From Rhizobium terrae (GTDB lineage: Bacteria; Pseudomonadota; Alphaproteobacteria; Rhizobiales; Rhizobiaceae), in assembly GCF_003425685.1 (NCBI RefSeq), contig NZ_QJKM01000008.1, forward strand, positions 62,001 through 126,000: 64,000 nt of DNA, in the 5' to 3' direction. The notes below the pieces were generated by a model. It did no database searches and had not been told where the DNA came from. It worked only from the letters and a program-made list of their open reading frames with translations. The first letter of the stretch is position 1, and every line of letters begins with the position of its first letter. This document shows positions 1-8,236 of the stretch, in pieces. A program made the translations under genes and the position numbers.

Positions 1-90
1 GTCCGTGACCGTCTGCGAATTGTTCGTGCCCAGAGGTTTCATAAAGAGGGACATGCAAGACTCAGGCCAGATCTTGGGTAATTTGCTCAG

Positions 91-226
91 TCATTCCACG
101 AAGTGTGCGCCGAAGAAATTTCGGGCAGCCTTGCTGATAGACGGCCCTTGCAACGCGTTCCGCTCCCAAGCCGTATGCGTCGGCCTTCACCACCATGGCA
201 GCGCCGCCTAGCTCAGCCACGGCAAC
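91..226 (-). pseudogene. alanine racemase fragment
   Basis: The minus strand encodes ELGGAAMVVKADAYGLGAER, which is the PLP-lysine region of alanine racemase (the VKADAYGLG signature). About 30 residues later the homology slips by one base into a frame reading NFFGAHFVE and a stop. Only about 45 of some 370 residues of the family remain, so this is a dead scrap. It overlaps the tail of the WGR relic in a different frame, consistent with a deletion junction. Family recognition is from the motif only. Confidence 0.6.
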
Positions 227-485
227 AAGTCAGGATCGAGGCGCCAAGCTTCGGACGATACCGCGCGCACGCTTTCTTTGACGACCTCAAGGAACAACCA
301 ACGGTATCTTCTTCTTTAGAAAACGCACGGACCATGTATTGGCCGGAGGCGCCTATTCGTCCTCATCGCCTGATCAGGCAGGCTTCGCCGAACAGCGTTT
401 CCGAGATTGCTACGGTATAAAACCGCGCCATGTTTTTCGCGGGATCGGTTCGTTTGACATAGGGCTGGTAGGGCTGGGTGAGCAT
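213..485 (-). pseudogene. WGR-domain protein with in-frame stop
   Basis: The frame starting at MLTQPYQPYVKRTDPAKN reads through ARFYTVAISETLFGEACLIRR, then a TGA (complement of 363-365), then GRIGASGQYMVRAF and on to a stop near 213. The TGA sits exactly where the Trp of the WGR motif should be (TGG to TGA), so the domain is otherwise intact but interrupted. WGR domains bind nucleic acids; short stand-alone WGR proteins of about 90 residues are common in Rhizobiales. An upstream ATG near 593 is open but the homologous part begins at 485. Most likely a point-mutated pseudogene. Confidence 0.65.
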
Positions 486-612
486 GCGGAGAAGATCGTC
501 GAACGGAACTGGAACGTCCAGCGGCGGTTTGAATCGGTCGGTCCTACCGATCCATCTTGGTGATGTTTTGCCACGAGGCACAAGGGTTCCCACGCAACCA
601 ACACTGGGAATG

Positions 613-1542
613 CTACGATGCCTGTCTTTCCAGCTTTTCCCTGCAGATCTGCTCGACGAGACCCTGAAGCACCTGAATGCGTTCTATCAGCCAGCGCAGC
701 TCTTCCTCGGTGATCTCGTAATGCGGAGAGTAGCGGGCATCGACATAAGCCCGATCGAGCCGTTCGAAGCATCGCCGGGCGAACTTGGTATCCCGCGGCC
801 ATGCCTCGATCAGCCGTGGCTCAAGTCTTTCCGCAGATGAGCGCAGTGATTTCAAGCGGTGCGATTTCGGGCTGTAGAGGGTGAGGACGAGAAGGACGCA
901 GTGGTAGAGCTGCTCCGTAGCTTGGTGTAGATTGAATGCTGCGTGATTGATTTCTCCATTTGCCAAGGAGTACTTGCCAAGATGGAGGGAGAAATCGGCG
1001 GCTTTAGACCGCTTATGGAAATAACCTTCAGCCTCCTCCCGAGCCTCTTCCTCACTGAGCGGCTTCGGCGCCACAAACGGATGGCCTTCCTTCTCATAGA
1101 GGATGATGCCATCACGGATGATATCGATGAAGAAAGGCCGTCCGCGGGCCAATTGGTCGTTCACGTCCTGCAGCGTGTGAACGATGATATTGATCGGCGT
1201 CTCAATCGTCTTTGTTACCAGTAGTTCGCGCAGAAAATGATCGGAGACGTCGTGCCAGAGCTCGTTTTCTTCCCCGACACTGTGCATGTTGACGACGACA
1301 AGGATATCGTAATCGGAGCGATAACCGCTCTTATGATCGTCCACCCAGCCGCCGCGGCTATACGAACCGAACAGGATGACCTTGAGGATCCGCCCCGCCT
1401 TCTGTTTTTCCGAAAGCTTTGACTGCTGCGCGGCATCGAACTCCTCAAAAATGATCTTCAAGGCGCGCGAAAGCTCCCGACGCTTGCGGTCGGGAAGATG
1501 GTTCAAGGCTTCATTGTCAGTCACGCCACCGCTCGTGTCCAT
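613..1542 (-). CDS. nucleotidyltransferase-HEPN fusion protein
   Basis: This 309-residue protein joins an N-terminal minimal nucleotidyltransferase domain (about residues 40-150) to a C-terminal HEPN domain (about 175-300). The first shows the pol-beta type GSYSRG motif near residue 60 followed by SDYDILV, giving the metal-binding Asp pair. In the HEPN part a helical region contains FNLHQATEQLYHCVLLVLT. Separate MNT and HEPN proteins often form toxin-antitoxin pairs in which the MNT AMPylates the HEPN RNase; single-chain fusions are also known and their role is less clear. A canonical RxxxxH RNase motif is not obvious. The gene sits alone between plasmid-transfer relics, so it may be a cargo gene. 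Function is inferred from domains only. Confidence 0.8.
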   Translation of the reverse strand: MDTSGGVTDNEALNHLPDRKRRELSRALKIIFEEFDAAQQSKLSEKQKAGRILKVILFGSYSRGGWVDDHKSGYRSDYDILVVVNMHSVGEENELWHDVSDHFLRELLVTKTIETPINIIVHTLQDVNDQLARGRPFFIDIIRDGIILYEKEGHPFVAPKPLSEEEAREEAEGYFHKRSKAADFSLHLGKYSLANGEINHAAFNLHQATEQLYHCVLLVLTLYSPKSHRLKSLRSSAERLEPRLIEAWPRDTKFARRCFERLDRAYVDARYSPHYEITEEELRWLIERIQVLQGLVEQICREKLERQAS

Positions 1543-1734
1543 TCGTCGTGCCGTATCCTTCTAAAAAAGCACTGCTTGCAAACCAGTGCCTGACATGCCC
1601 GTCAATCATCATCCTCGGTTTGGTTCGTCTAGGATATACAACCGGAAGACCAAGCCCGCCAGCTGGTTGAAGATCCGGCGGCCGCGTAGGTGCTGCGCGG
1701 CCCGTTGCGCCAGATCAGTCGAAAGGCCGGCGGT

Positions 1735-2820
1735 TCAGATCGCATCATACCGCCCTTTGAACTCCCCATCGGCATAATAACGCAGCTTGGCCGCAACGAC
1801 TGGACGGAGCGCCGCCAGAAACAACAATTGTCTTTGCTCTGCCATGTCGCGAACTTCGTCCCGCGTCAACAAAGGCCGGCCGGTATGTGCCGGCTGGAGG
1901 ACAGACCGGATTGCTCGGAGTCGAGTGCGCGGACCATCGTCTGGAACACCACGCTCTCCTGTCCGAGCAAATCGGAGATGAGGCGAGCGGTGTCGTGATC
2001 GTTGATACCAAACACCTGCAACACGCCGGCGTTTGACAGAAACGTGCCGGAGCGCCGGCCATAGGTGGCACGCAGCTGATGGATGTCCTGCAGGATCGGC
2101 CAAAGTTGCACGCCATATCCGGCCATAACACCCATGGCGCGTTCCGCCGGGGCGAGATACCCGAGGGCGGCAAACTCATCGACCAGGTAAACAACCGGCT
2201 TTGCCTCAGTGACCGATGCCGCCGACGCTCTGGCCATGTCGGTCGAGCTCTGGGTGATAAGAAGGCACAGCCATCGGGAGTAGATGGAAAGACGGTCCGG
2301 CGGCAGAACGGAAGCCGGTGGCATTGCGGCTCTTGAGATCGCAGAACGGGAAATCCGATTGGCCGAGAACCGCATCATCCGTGGACTGTTAAGGAAGTGG
2401 GTATGGCGCTGTGCTCCGACAGGACGCCTGCCGCCTCGCGATCGGTCTTGCCGAGATGACGGTTGGCAACGCGGGCGATCAGCCCCCCCGGCCTCGGCAC
2501 TCTTCTGCATCGTCGTCAACAGCGCGGCAAAAGCATCCGGTGGCAGCGTCGGATATTCCCGCAGGGTGCCAAGATGCCGGCGGCCCAATTCCCCCCTAGT
2601 CAATAATCCTCAGGATCAAGCCGCCAATCATGGCTTTGGCTTCGTCGTTCCACTGCGCTTCGCCGGCCATGCCCGGTTCGTCAAAGACAAGCGCATCGGC
2701 GAGCGTGCGCGTCCTCGGCGATATCGACACTGGTAAGATCGAGCAGGTCGAGCCGATTGAAGGATCGGAGGCCAACGATCTTTGGCTTCTTCTTCTTCAA
2801 CCGGAATGGTCCTTCGACGC
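1735..2820 (-). pseudogene. TraG/VirD4 coupling protein relic
   Basis: Several minus-strand frames together rebuild the C-terminal part of a type IV secretion coupling protein. From 2820 downward one reads KKPKIVGLRSFNRLDLLD, then LADALVFDEPGMAGEAQWND in another frame, then YPTLPPDAFAALLTTMQKSA, then VVYLVDEFAALGYLAPAERA (the DE of Walker B) and GQESVVFQTMVRALDSEQSG, and finally TRDEVRDMAEQRQLLFLAAL to a stop at 1735. At least three frameshifts separate these blocks and the Walker A half is missing. The relic shows that this replicon, or an element integrated in it, once carried a conjugation system. No other transfer gene is visible in the window. Confidence 0.8.
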
Positions 2821-3112
2821 TTGCTGAAGATGCTTGGTGCATAACGTACTGGGTCTGGATGCAAAGCCCATCATCCACGCCGTGATCGTTCTGGCTCGTG
2901 CTGGATTCACAGGAAAGAGAAAAGGGAGCGACGCGCTAGTCTTTCATTAACCAAAAAGTTCTTGACGCGACTCGGAGAGGCGTTCAGCCTCCGTAACGGA
3001 TTGAGGCGGATATCCTCCGTTTCGGCGTAACTGGTGGCCAGCTCTGTTAGTCTGAGCCTCCGGCGTATAAAATCGGTGAGAGAATCGGGTGTCCGGTCAA
3101 GCCGGCTTCACA

Positions 3113-3136
3113 TCAGGGGTCTACTTTGCCCCCTGA
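3113..3136. promoter_or_regulatory. inverted repeat before repA
   Basis: TCAGGGG (3113-3119) and CCCCTGA (3130-3136) form a perfect 7-bp inverted repeat just upstream of the GAGGAG ribosome binding site of repA. RepABC operons are autorepressed by RepA/RepB at the repA promoter, so an operator or a mRNA hairpin is plausible. The stretch 2821-3112 otherwise shows a TTGACG hexamer near 2963 and no gene. Confidence 0.4.
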
Positions 3137-3154
3137 TCAATAGAGGAGCAAGGC

Positions 3155-4447
3155 ATGGCGGACATGAAGGAGAATGAACGTATGGCCGCATCGGCGAAGA
3201 AATCGGGTGCCCGGAGCGGGGAGGCCGCTGGCGAACAGCGGGTGCTTGCCGACGAAGCCATAGCCCGCGATGCGCGGGCGCTTTCCGAGCAGCTGAAGGC
3301 GATGCGGGAGCGGCTTTTCCCGCCGGCTTCGATGAAATCGCTCAGGGCGTTTTCCTCCGGCGAGGCGGCCAAGCTGATCGGCGTCTCCGACGGTTATCTG
3401 CGCCAGCTTTCGCTTGCGGGCGAGGGGCCTCAGCCGGAGACCGGCATCGGCGGCCGGCGCTTCTATTCGCTGGCCGACATCAACGCGCTGCGCCGCCATC
3501 TCGCGGAACAGGCGCTTGCCAAGGGAAACCAGGCCAAGGCGCGCAGCTACCTGCCGCATCGTGATACGGCCCGCGGCGAACATCTACAAGTGATTTCCGT
3601 CACCAATTTCAAGGGCGGTTCCGGCAAGACGACGTCCGCGGTGCATCTTGCCCAATATCTGGCGCTCACCGGCCACCGGGTGCTGGCCGTCGATCTCGAT
3701 CCGCAGGCCTCGCTTTCGGCGCTCTTCGGGTATCAGCCGGAACTGGATCTCACCGGCAACGACACGCTTTACGGCGCGATCCGCTACGACGACCAGGTGC
3801 AGCCGCTGTCGGACATCATCCGCGGCACCTATTTCGCCGGCGTCGATCTCGTTCCCGGCAATATAGAGCTGCAGGAATTCGAACATATGACGCCGCAGGC
3901 GCTGGCCCGCCGGCAGAACGGCCAGGATGCCGGCCCGTTGTTCTTCGCCCGCATCCAGGCCGCCCTGCAGACGGTCGAGGCGGATTACGACGTGGTCGTC
4001 ATCGACTGCCCGCCGCAGCTCGGTTACCTGACGCTCTCGGCGCTCTGCGCCTCCACGTCGGTCATCGTCACCGTGCATCCGCAGATGCTCGATGTCGCGT
4101 CGATGAACCAGTTCCTGTTCATGACCGCCGATCTGCTCGCCGTGGTGCGGGAGGCGGGCGGCACGCTGAACTTCGATTTCCTGCGTTATCTCGTCACCCG
4201 GTTCGAGCCGAATGACGGGCCGCAGGCGCAGATCGTCGGTTTCATGCGCTCGCTGTTCGGCGAGCGGGTGCTGACGTCGCCGATGCTGAAATCCACGGCG
4301 GTTTCCGATGCAGGCCTTACAAAACAGACGCTTTACGAGGTCGGCCGCGAGAATTTCACCCGCACCACCTATGACCGCGCTGTGGAGGCAATGAGCGCCG
4401 TTAACGGCGAGATCGAGGCGCTCATCCACGCTGCCTGGGGCCGATGA
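3155..4447 (+). CDS. repA: plasmid partitioning protein RepA (ParA family)
   Basis: This 430-residue protein is the ParA-type ATPase of a repABC cassette. It positions replicon copies for segregation together with RepB and represses the operon. An N-terminal helix-turn-helix (about residues 59-115, with GEAAKLIGVSDGYLRQLS) precedes the deviant Walker A motif KGGSGKTT at residues 153-160, the switch segment DLDPQASLSALFGY and VVVIDCPPQLGYLTLSAL. Length is slightly above the usual ~400. The chosen ATG at 3155 has GAGGAG 7 bases upstream; ATGs at 3164 and 3182 are possible. repB follows after 54 bases, in the standard order. Confidence 0.95.
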   Translation: MADMKENERMAASAKKSGARSGEAAGEQRVLADEAIARDARALSEQLKAMRERLFPPASMKSLRAFSSGEAAKLIGVSDGYLRQLSLAGEGPQPETGIGGRRFYSLADINALRRHLAEQALAKGNQAKARSYLPHRDTARGEHLQVISVTNFKGGSGKTTSAVHLAQYLALTGHRVLAVDLDPQASLSALFGYQPELDLTGNDTLYGAIRYDDQVQPLSDIIRGTYFAGVDLVPGNIELQEFEHMTPQALARRQNGQDAGPLFFARIQAALQTVEADYDVVVIDCPPQLGYLTLSALCASTSVIVTVHPQMLDVASMNQFLFMTADLLAVVREAGGTLNFDFLRYLVTRFEPNDGPQAQIVGFMRSLFGERVLTSPMLKSTAVSDAGLTKQTLYEVGRENFTRTTYDRAVEAMSAVNGEIEALIHAAWGR

Positions 4448-4501
4448 TAGAATGACGACGTGTTCGCCGGTGAGCGGCGGGACGATCGAAGAAAGGTTTT
4501 G

Positions 4502-5593
4502 ATGATGGCGGGTAACCGCAAGAACGAGTTGAAGGCGCTGTTCGGAGGAGGGCTTGCTCCGGCCGAGGCCGCCCGTGCGCCGGAAACCAAGTCTGCACCT
4601 GATGCGCAGACCGGCCCGGTGCCGGCAGGGGAGGGGGCTGTGGGGACGACGGGCGGCCTGCCGCCCCGCAGTGCCTCCAGCGCCGTCAAGGCCATGGGAC
4701 TTTCGCTTGGCGCCATGACGCGAGAGGTGGAGGAGGCACGTGCGCTCCACAAGGCCTTGAGCGAGGGCGAACGTGTCGTCTCCATCGCTCCGGAAAAGAT
4801 CGACTCATCCTTCGTCGAGGATCGCCTGCGGCTCGACGGCCGCGAGGACGAGGATTTCGCCGCGCTGGTGGACAGCATCAGTGAGAGCGGCCAGCAGGTG
4901 CCGGTCCTGCTTCGCCCGCATCCGGAAAAGATCGGCCGTTACCAGACCGCCTATGGCCACCGTCGCGTGCGGGCCGCGTCCCGGCTCGGCATCGAGGTCA
5001 AGGCGATCGTCCGGCCGCTCTCCGATGACGAGCTGGTGCTGGCGCAGGGCAAGGAAAATGCCGAGCGGCGCAATCTCTCGTTCATCGAGCGCGGGTTGTT
5101 CGCCAGGAATCTTGCGGCTCGCGGCTTCGACCGCAAGGTGATCGGCGATGCGCTTGCCGTGCAGAAGAGCGAGCTTTCCCGCCTGATGCAGGTGGTGGAC
5201 AGCATTCCAGAGACCGTCATCCGGATGATCGGTCCGGCGCCGAAGGCCGGCCGCGACCGCTGGATGAAGCTCGGCGAGATGCTGCAGCGGAAATCTGCCC
5301 AGGACATCGCCAACGACGAGATGCACTATCAACGGTTCCAGGCCGCCGGCAGCGACCAGCGTTTTCAGTTCCTCTTCGACCGCCTGTCGCGGCGGGACAA
5401 GCCGGAGGCACCGAAGCCGGAGGAATTGAAGGACAGGAGCGGCAGGGTTTTTGCCCGTCTCAGGCGCGATGGGAAAACCAGCCGGATCGAGTTTTCGGCG
5501 GATATCGACGCAGCCTTCATAGACGAGGCGGCGGCGTATCTCGCCGAGCGTTACGAAGAGTTCCTGGCGAATCGAACAGCCGGCAAGAGCTGA
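4502..5593 (+). CDS. repB: plasmid partitioning protein RepB (ParB family)
   Basis: RepB is the centromere-binding partner of RepA. From residue ~85 the ParB N-terminal nuclease-like fold is visible (EDEDFAALVDSISESGQQVP), with the CTP-binding GHRR box near residue 151 (TAYGHRRVRAASRLG) and the KENAERRNLSFIERGLFA segment leading into the helix-turn-helix (KVIGDALAVQKSELSRLMQV). The frame is open from 4460, but the MMAGNRKNELKALFGG start at 4502 (or 4505) has GAAAGG at 4491-4496 and matches the usual RepB N-terminus. It is 363 residues, a typical length. No 16-bp GTTNNNNGCNNNNAAC parS site was found around the operon. Confidence 0.94.
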   Translation: MMAGNRKNELKALFGGGLAPAEAARAPETKSAPDAQTGPVPAGEGAVGTTGGLPPRSASSAVKAMGLSLGAMTREVEEARALHKALSEGERVVSIAPEKIDSSFVEDRLRLDGREDEDFAALVDSISESGQQVPVLLRPHPEKIGRYQTAYGHRRVRAASRLGIEVKAIVRPLSDDELVLAQGKENAERRNLSFIERGLFARNLAARGFDRKVIGDALAVQKSELSRLMQVVDSIPETVIRMIGPAPKAGRDRWMKLGEMLQRKSAQDIANDEMHYQRFQAAGSDQRFQFLFDRLSRRDKPEAPKPEELKDRSGRVFARLRRDGKTSRIEFSADIDAAFIDEAAAYLAERYEEFLANRTAGKS

Positions 5594-5655
5594 CGAAACG
5601 CCGCGAATGAAGCCCGCAAGGGCGCCGAGACTTTACGAAAGGAAGCTACGAGAGC

Positions 5656-5706
5656 AAGAAAAAAGGCCCCCAAAACGTCACCGTCCTGGAAGCCCTCTTC
5701 AATCTA
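5656..5706 (-). ncRNA. repABC antisense counter-transcribed RNA (ctRNA)
   Basis: The repB-repC gap of RepABC replicons encodes a small antisense RNA that limits repC expression and sets copy number and incompatibility. On the minus strand GGCTTCCA (complement of 5687-5694) pairs, with two G-U pairs, with TTGGGGGCC (complement of 5665-5673), followed by a run of T (complement of 5656-5664), a rho-independent terminator. A promoter lies just upstream. The RNA ends are inferred from these signals, giving about 50 nt, in line with known ctRNAs. Confidence 0.8.
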
Positions 5707-5712
5707 AGCAGT

Positions 5713-5744
5713 TTTAGAGAATCACTTCCAATGCCCAAAGTCAA
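5713..5744 (-). promoter_or_regulatory. ctRNA promoter
   Basis: On the minus strand TTGACT (complement of 5739-5744) is followed 18 bases later by TCTCTAAA (complement of 5713-5720), a sigma70-like pair placed to start the ctRNA near 5706. The position and spacing match the constitutive ctRNA promoters described for other RepABC plasmids. Confidence 0.65.
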
Positions 5745-5888
5745 GAGTCGGCGGTAGGAATGCCGTGTCCGAGCGTAGGAGATTTTGGCTGACATAGGCC
5801 ACGCGGCCGCCTCCGGCGGTTTCGCGACGATGGTTTATGGCATGACGATAGCGTTTCCACGGGCGCTTGCCTCCGAACGGAGACGGAC

Positions 5889-7094
5889 ATGGTGGAAAGA
5901 CTGGCAACGACGCCTTTTGGCGGCGCGCCTTTGCGCGCGCAAAATTTTGTCTTCAGAGCCGAAGTGGAGCGCCGGCAGGAACGTCTGCGCGCCGGCGAGG
6001 GCGGCAATCAGACCGGCAGGGCCGAGAAATGGCAGATCATCCGGGCGCTGACCGAAGCGCGCGAGGCCTATGGTCTTTCCGATCGCTCGATCAGCGTGCT
6101 CGAGGCGCTGACGAGCTTTCATCAGGACCGGGAACTCGACGGCAAGGCACCGATCATCGTCTTCCCGTCGAATGCGGAATTGTCGATCCGCTCGCGCGGC
6201 ATGTCGCCGGCGACGCTGCGGAGGCACCTGGCGGCTCTGGTGGAGGCGGGGCTGATCTTCCGCCGCGACAGTGCCAACGGCAAGCGCTTCTGCCGCCGCG
6301 ACGATCGCGGCCAGGTGGAAAGCGCCTTCGGGTTCGACCTTGCGCCGCTTGCGCTGCGCGCCGAGGAGATCTTTTCGCGCGCCGAAGCCATCCGCGAGGA
6401 GGCGAAGCGCGTGGCAAGGGTGAGGGCGGAGATCACGCTGCACCTGCGCGACGTCGCCAAGACCATCGAGGCGGCCCTGACGGAAAGGCGGGCAGGCGAC
6501 TGGCAGGTATTTATCGAGCGCCTGCAGGGGCTTTCCGGACGCGTCTCGCGCCAGGGCGAGCTTGCCGCCCTCAAGGATCGCTGCGAAGGGCTCGTCCGTC
6601 TGCGGGCGGAAGTGGAGAAGGCCTATCTCGACAATCTCACCGAAGAAGAAATGAGCGCCAATGAGTCCGTTTTTGAGCGTCATATTCAGAATTCAAACAC
6701 AGACCCACCATTTGAAATAAATGGCCAAGAACAAAAGACTGCGACGGCAGCCACTGCCCAAATGGCGCCGGAACGCAAATCGGTCGGGATCGGGCTGAAG
6801 GAATTTCTGAAAACCTGCCCTCAGATCGCCGATTATGCCCGCGACGGCGTGAAGAACTGGCGCGATGTGGTGACCGCGGCGGATCTCGTCCGCTCCATGC
6901 TCGGCATAAGTCCCAGCGCCTGGACGGCTGCGAGGACCGCGATGGGCGATATTTCCGCAGCGGTCGTCGTTTCGGCGATACTGGAGCGGGCGGAGGATAT
7001 CCGCTCACCGGGCGGTTACCTGCGCGACCTGACGCGGAAGGCGGAAAAGGGCCGGTTTTCGATCCATCCCATGCTGAATGCGTTGAGGACGTGA
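5889..7094 (+). CDS. repC: replication initiator RepC
   Basis: RepC is the initiator that binds the origin lying inside its own gene. The 401-residue length is normal. The N-terminal region has RepC-type winged-helix sequence (residues ~55-135: YGLSDRSISVLEALTSFHQD and SIRSRGMSPATLRRHLAALV). A low-complexity linker follows, and the conserved C-terminal part contains GVKNWRDVVTAADLVRSMLG and GGYLRDLTRKAEKGRFSIHP. The ATG at 5889 is preceded by GGAG; no other start is needed. Translation is expected to be controlled by the ctRNA encoded just upstream on the other strand. Confidence 0.95.
   Translation: MVERLATTPFGGAPLRAQNFVFRAEVERRQERLRAGEGGNQTGRAEKWQIIRALTEAREAYGLSDRSISVLEALTSFHQDRELDGKAPIIVFPSNAELSIRSRGMSPATLRRHLAALVEAGLIFRRDSANGKRFCRRDDRGQVESAFGFDLAPLALRAEEIFSRAEAIREEAKRVARVRAEITLHLRDVAKTIEAALTERRAGDWQVFIERLQGLSGRVSRQGELAALKDRCEGLVRLRAEVEKAYLDNLTEEEMSANESVFERHIQNSNTDPPFEINGQEQKTATAATAQMAPERKSVGIGLKEFLKTCPQIADYARDGVKNWRDVVTAADLVRSMLGISPSAWTAARTAMGDISAAVVVSAILERAEDIRSPGGYLRDLTRKAEKGRFSIHPMLNALRT
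6655..6735. other. AT-rich segment in repC, probable origin
   Basis: Inside the G+C-rich repC frame there is an abrupt A+T-rich stretch (encoding NESVFERHIQNSNTDPPFEI). In studied RepABC plasmids the replication origin is an A+T-rich region within repC at this relative place, so this is the likely oriV. No repeats with clear iteron character are seen in it. Confidence 0.55.
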
Positions 7095-7097
7095 GGA

Positions 7098-7493
7098 TCA
7101 GCCCGCAGCAATATCCGTCTGGCTGAAATCGTCGCCTTTATAGAGGAGGGGTGTGGCGCGCTGTTTGGCACAGGCATAGGCGAAGCAATCACCGAAATTG
7201 AGGCCAGCCGGATGACGCCCTTTGCCGTAGCGCTCGAAGGCTTCGATCGCGAAAGCTGTTTCTGCGGGCGTGACGGCAATCTCCCGAATATTCAGAAGCG
7301 CGGTGAAATGCCGGATTGCTCCGACAGCTTCCGAAGGCGTTATGTCGAGGATGCGGGCGAGAGCGACCGTCGTTTCCCATATCGCCAGCGGCGATGTCAG
7401 CAGATCGACGGCCTTGGTGAGGCGCTGCAGGAGTTCATCCGCTTCAGGTTCCTCGGACAGAATGGCGGTCAGGGCGGATGCGTCGATGAACAT
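7098..7493 (-). CDS. vapC: VapC-type PIN-domain toxin
   Basis: A 131-residue PIN-domain ribonuclease. The metal-binding acids appear in order: Asp4 in FIDASALTAI, Glu in WETTVALARI near residue 40, and Asp in NFGDCFAYACA near residue 101. In VapBC systems this enzyme cleaves specific RNAs when the labile antitoxin is lost. It follows vapB with a 2-base gap and converges on repC, whose stop lies 3 bases beyond. Placement beside the replication genes fits a post-segregational stabilisation role for the replicon. Confidence 0.92.
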   Translation of the reverse strand: MFIDASALTAILSEEPEADELLQRLTKAVDLLTSPLAIWETTVALARILDITPSEAVGAIRHFTALLNIREIAVTPAETAFAIEAFERYGKGRHPAGLNFGDCFAYACAKQRATPLLYKGDDFSQTDIAAG

Positions 7494-7495
7494 CG

Positions 7496-7735
7496 CTACT
7501 CGTAAAGACTGTCGATGAAATCTTTCGTGAGCGGCGGAGTTTTCGATTTATCCCGACCGGCATTCAACGCACGGATGAAAGTGCGCGCTTCGTCGATACG
7601 GGAAGGCGCGTTCTCCTGCTCCGCAAGTTCACGCCGCAAGGCCTGCCGCAATGCTTCCGTCTTGCTGATTTTTCTGATCTCGGCGAGCCGGCTCGCCATC
7701 GCGTCTACTTCCGAATCTTTGACGTAAAGTGCCAT
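7496..7735 (-). CDS. vapB: VapB-type antitoxin
   Basis: This 79-residue protein starts MALYVKDSEVDAMASRLAEI and is of the Rv0623/PSK-operon antitoxin type: an N-terminal DNA-binding part, with KISKTEALRQALRRELA forming its helix, and a C-terminal toxin-wrapping tail (TPPLTKDFIDSLYE). It is the first gene of the pair, as expected for autoregulated type II modules. Both genes are intact. Confidence 0.9.
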   Translation of the reverse strand: MALYVKDSEVDAMASRLAEIRKISKTEALRQALRRELAEQENAPSRIDEARTFIRALNAGRDKSKTPPLTKDFIDSLYE

Positions 7736-8236
7736 CGAGTATATCCTTTAACTCCATCAGGATATACCGCGGAGATGCGGGATGTCCAGCCGACCCGCCC
7801 AAAGGCTAATATTGACAGGTTATGTATACAGACTTATTCCTGTCTTGTGAGTGAGGAGGAGGATCAGGCATGCCGGAACTATGGGACCGGGTTTGGTAAT
7901 TTCCTTTCTGTGAAGACATTTTGATATTTGCCGAATTTGTACGCGTATGGAGCAATTTTTTGCATCCCTCTGTCCGTACATTCGGTAGCGCAAGATGTAT
8001 ACACAAGTTCGTGAAAAATAAGCCTGACCAATCTTCGGATCGATGCGAAACGGCCTGCCGGTTCCGACCGGTCAACAAAAACGGAAGATAGCGGGATGTG
8101 CGGCGATCCGGTCCAGTTGACTGTTGGTTGCGATGTCCCCGATATAGACCACAAGCTGTGACAGGCGAGGGGTGCCGGACGGTGCGGCCTGTCATCCGAG
8201 CTTCGAAAACGGTTCGTCTTTTGAGGAGGAAAGAGA
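7736..8236. promoter_or_regulatory. intergenic region with two TGTATACA sites
   Basis: No gene was found in these 500 bases. Two copies of the palindrome TGTATACA occur at 7823-7830 and 7996-8003, each preceded by A. The first overlaps a region just after TTGACA (7812-7817). Palindromes of this shape are typical of GntR/FadR-family operators. A GAGGAGG ribosome site lies just before the gene at 8237. The long distance from these sites to the start codon implies a long leader or an additional promoter. Confidence 0.5.

Noticed and set aside
1543..1734. Possible coding continuation beyond the traG relic
   Set aside because: The frame LAQRAAQHLRGRRIFNQLAG is open but too short and unmatched to call.
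2982..2997. GTTCAGCCTCCGTAAC as a parS-like site before repA
   Set aside because: It has the GTT/AAC ends at the right spacing but not the central GC nor inner symmetry of RepABC parS sites; no second copy found.
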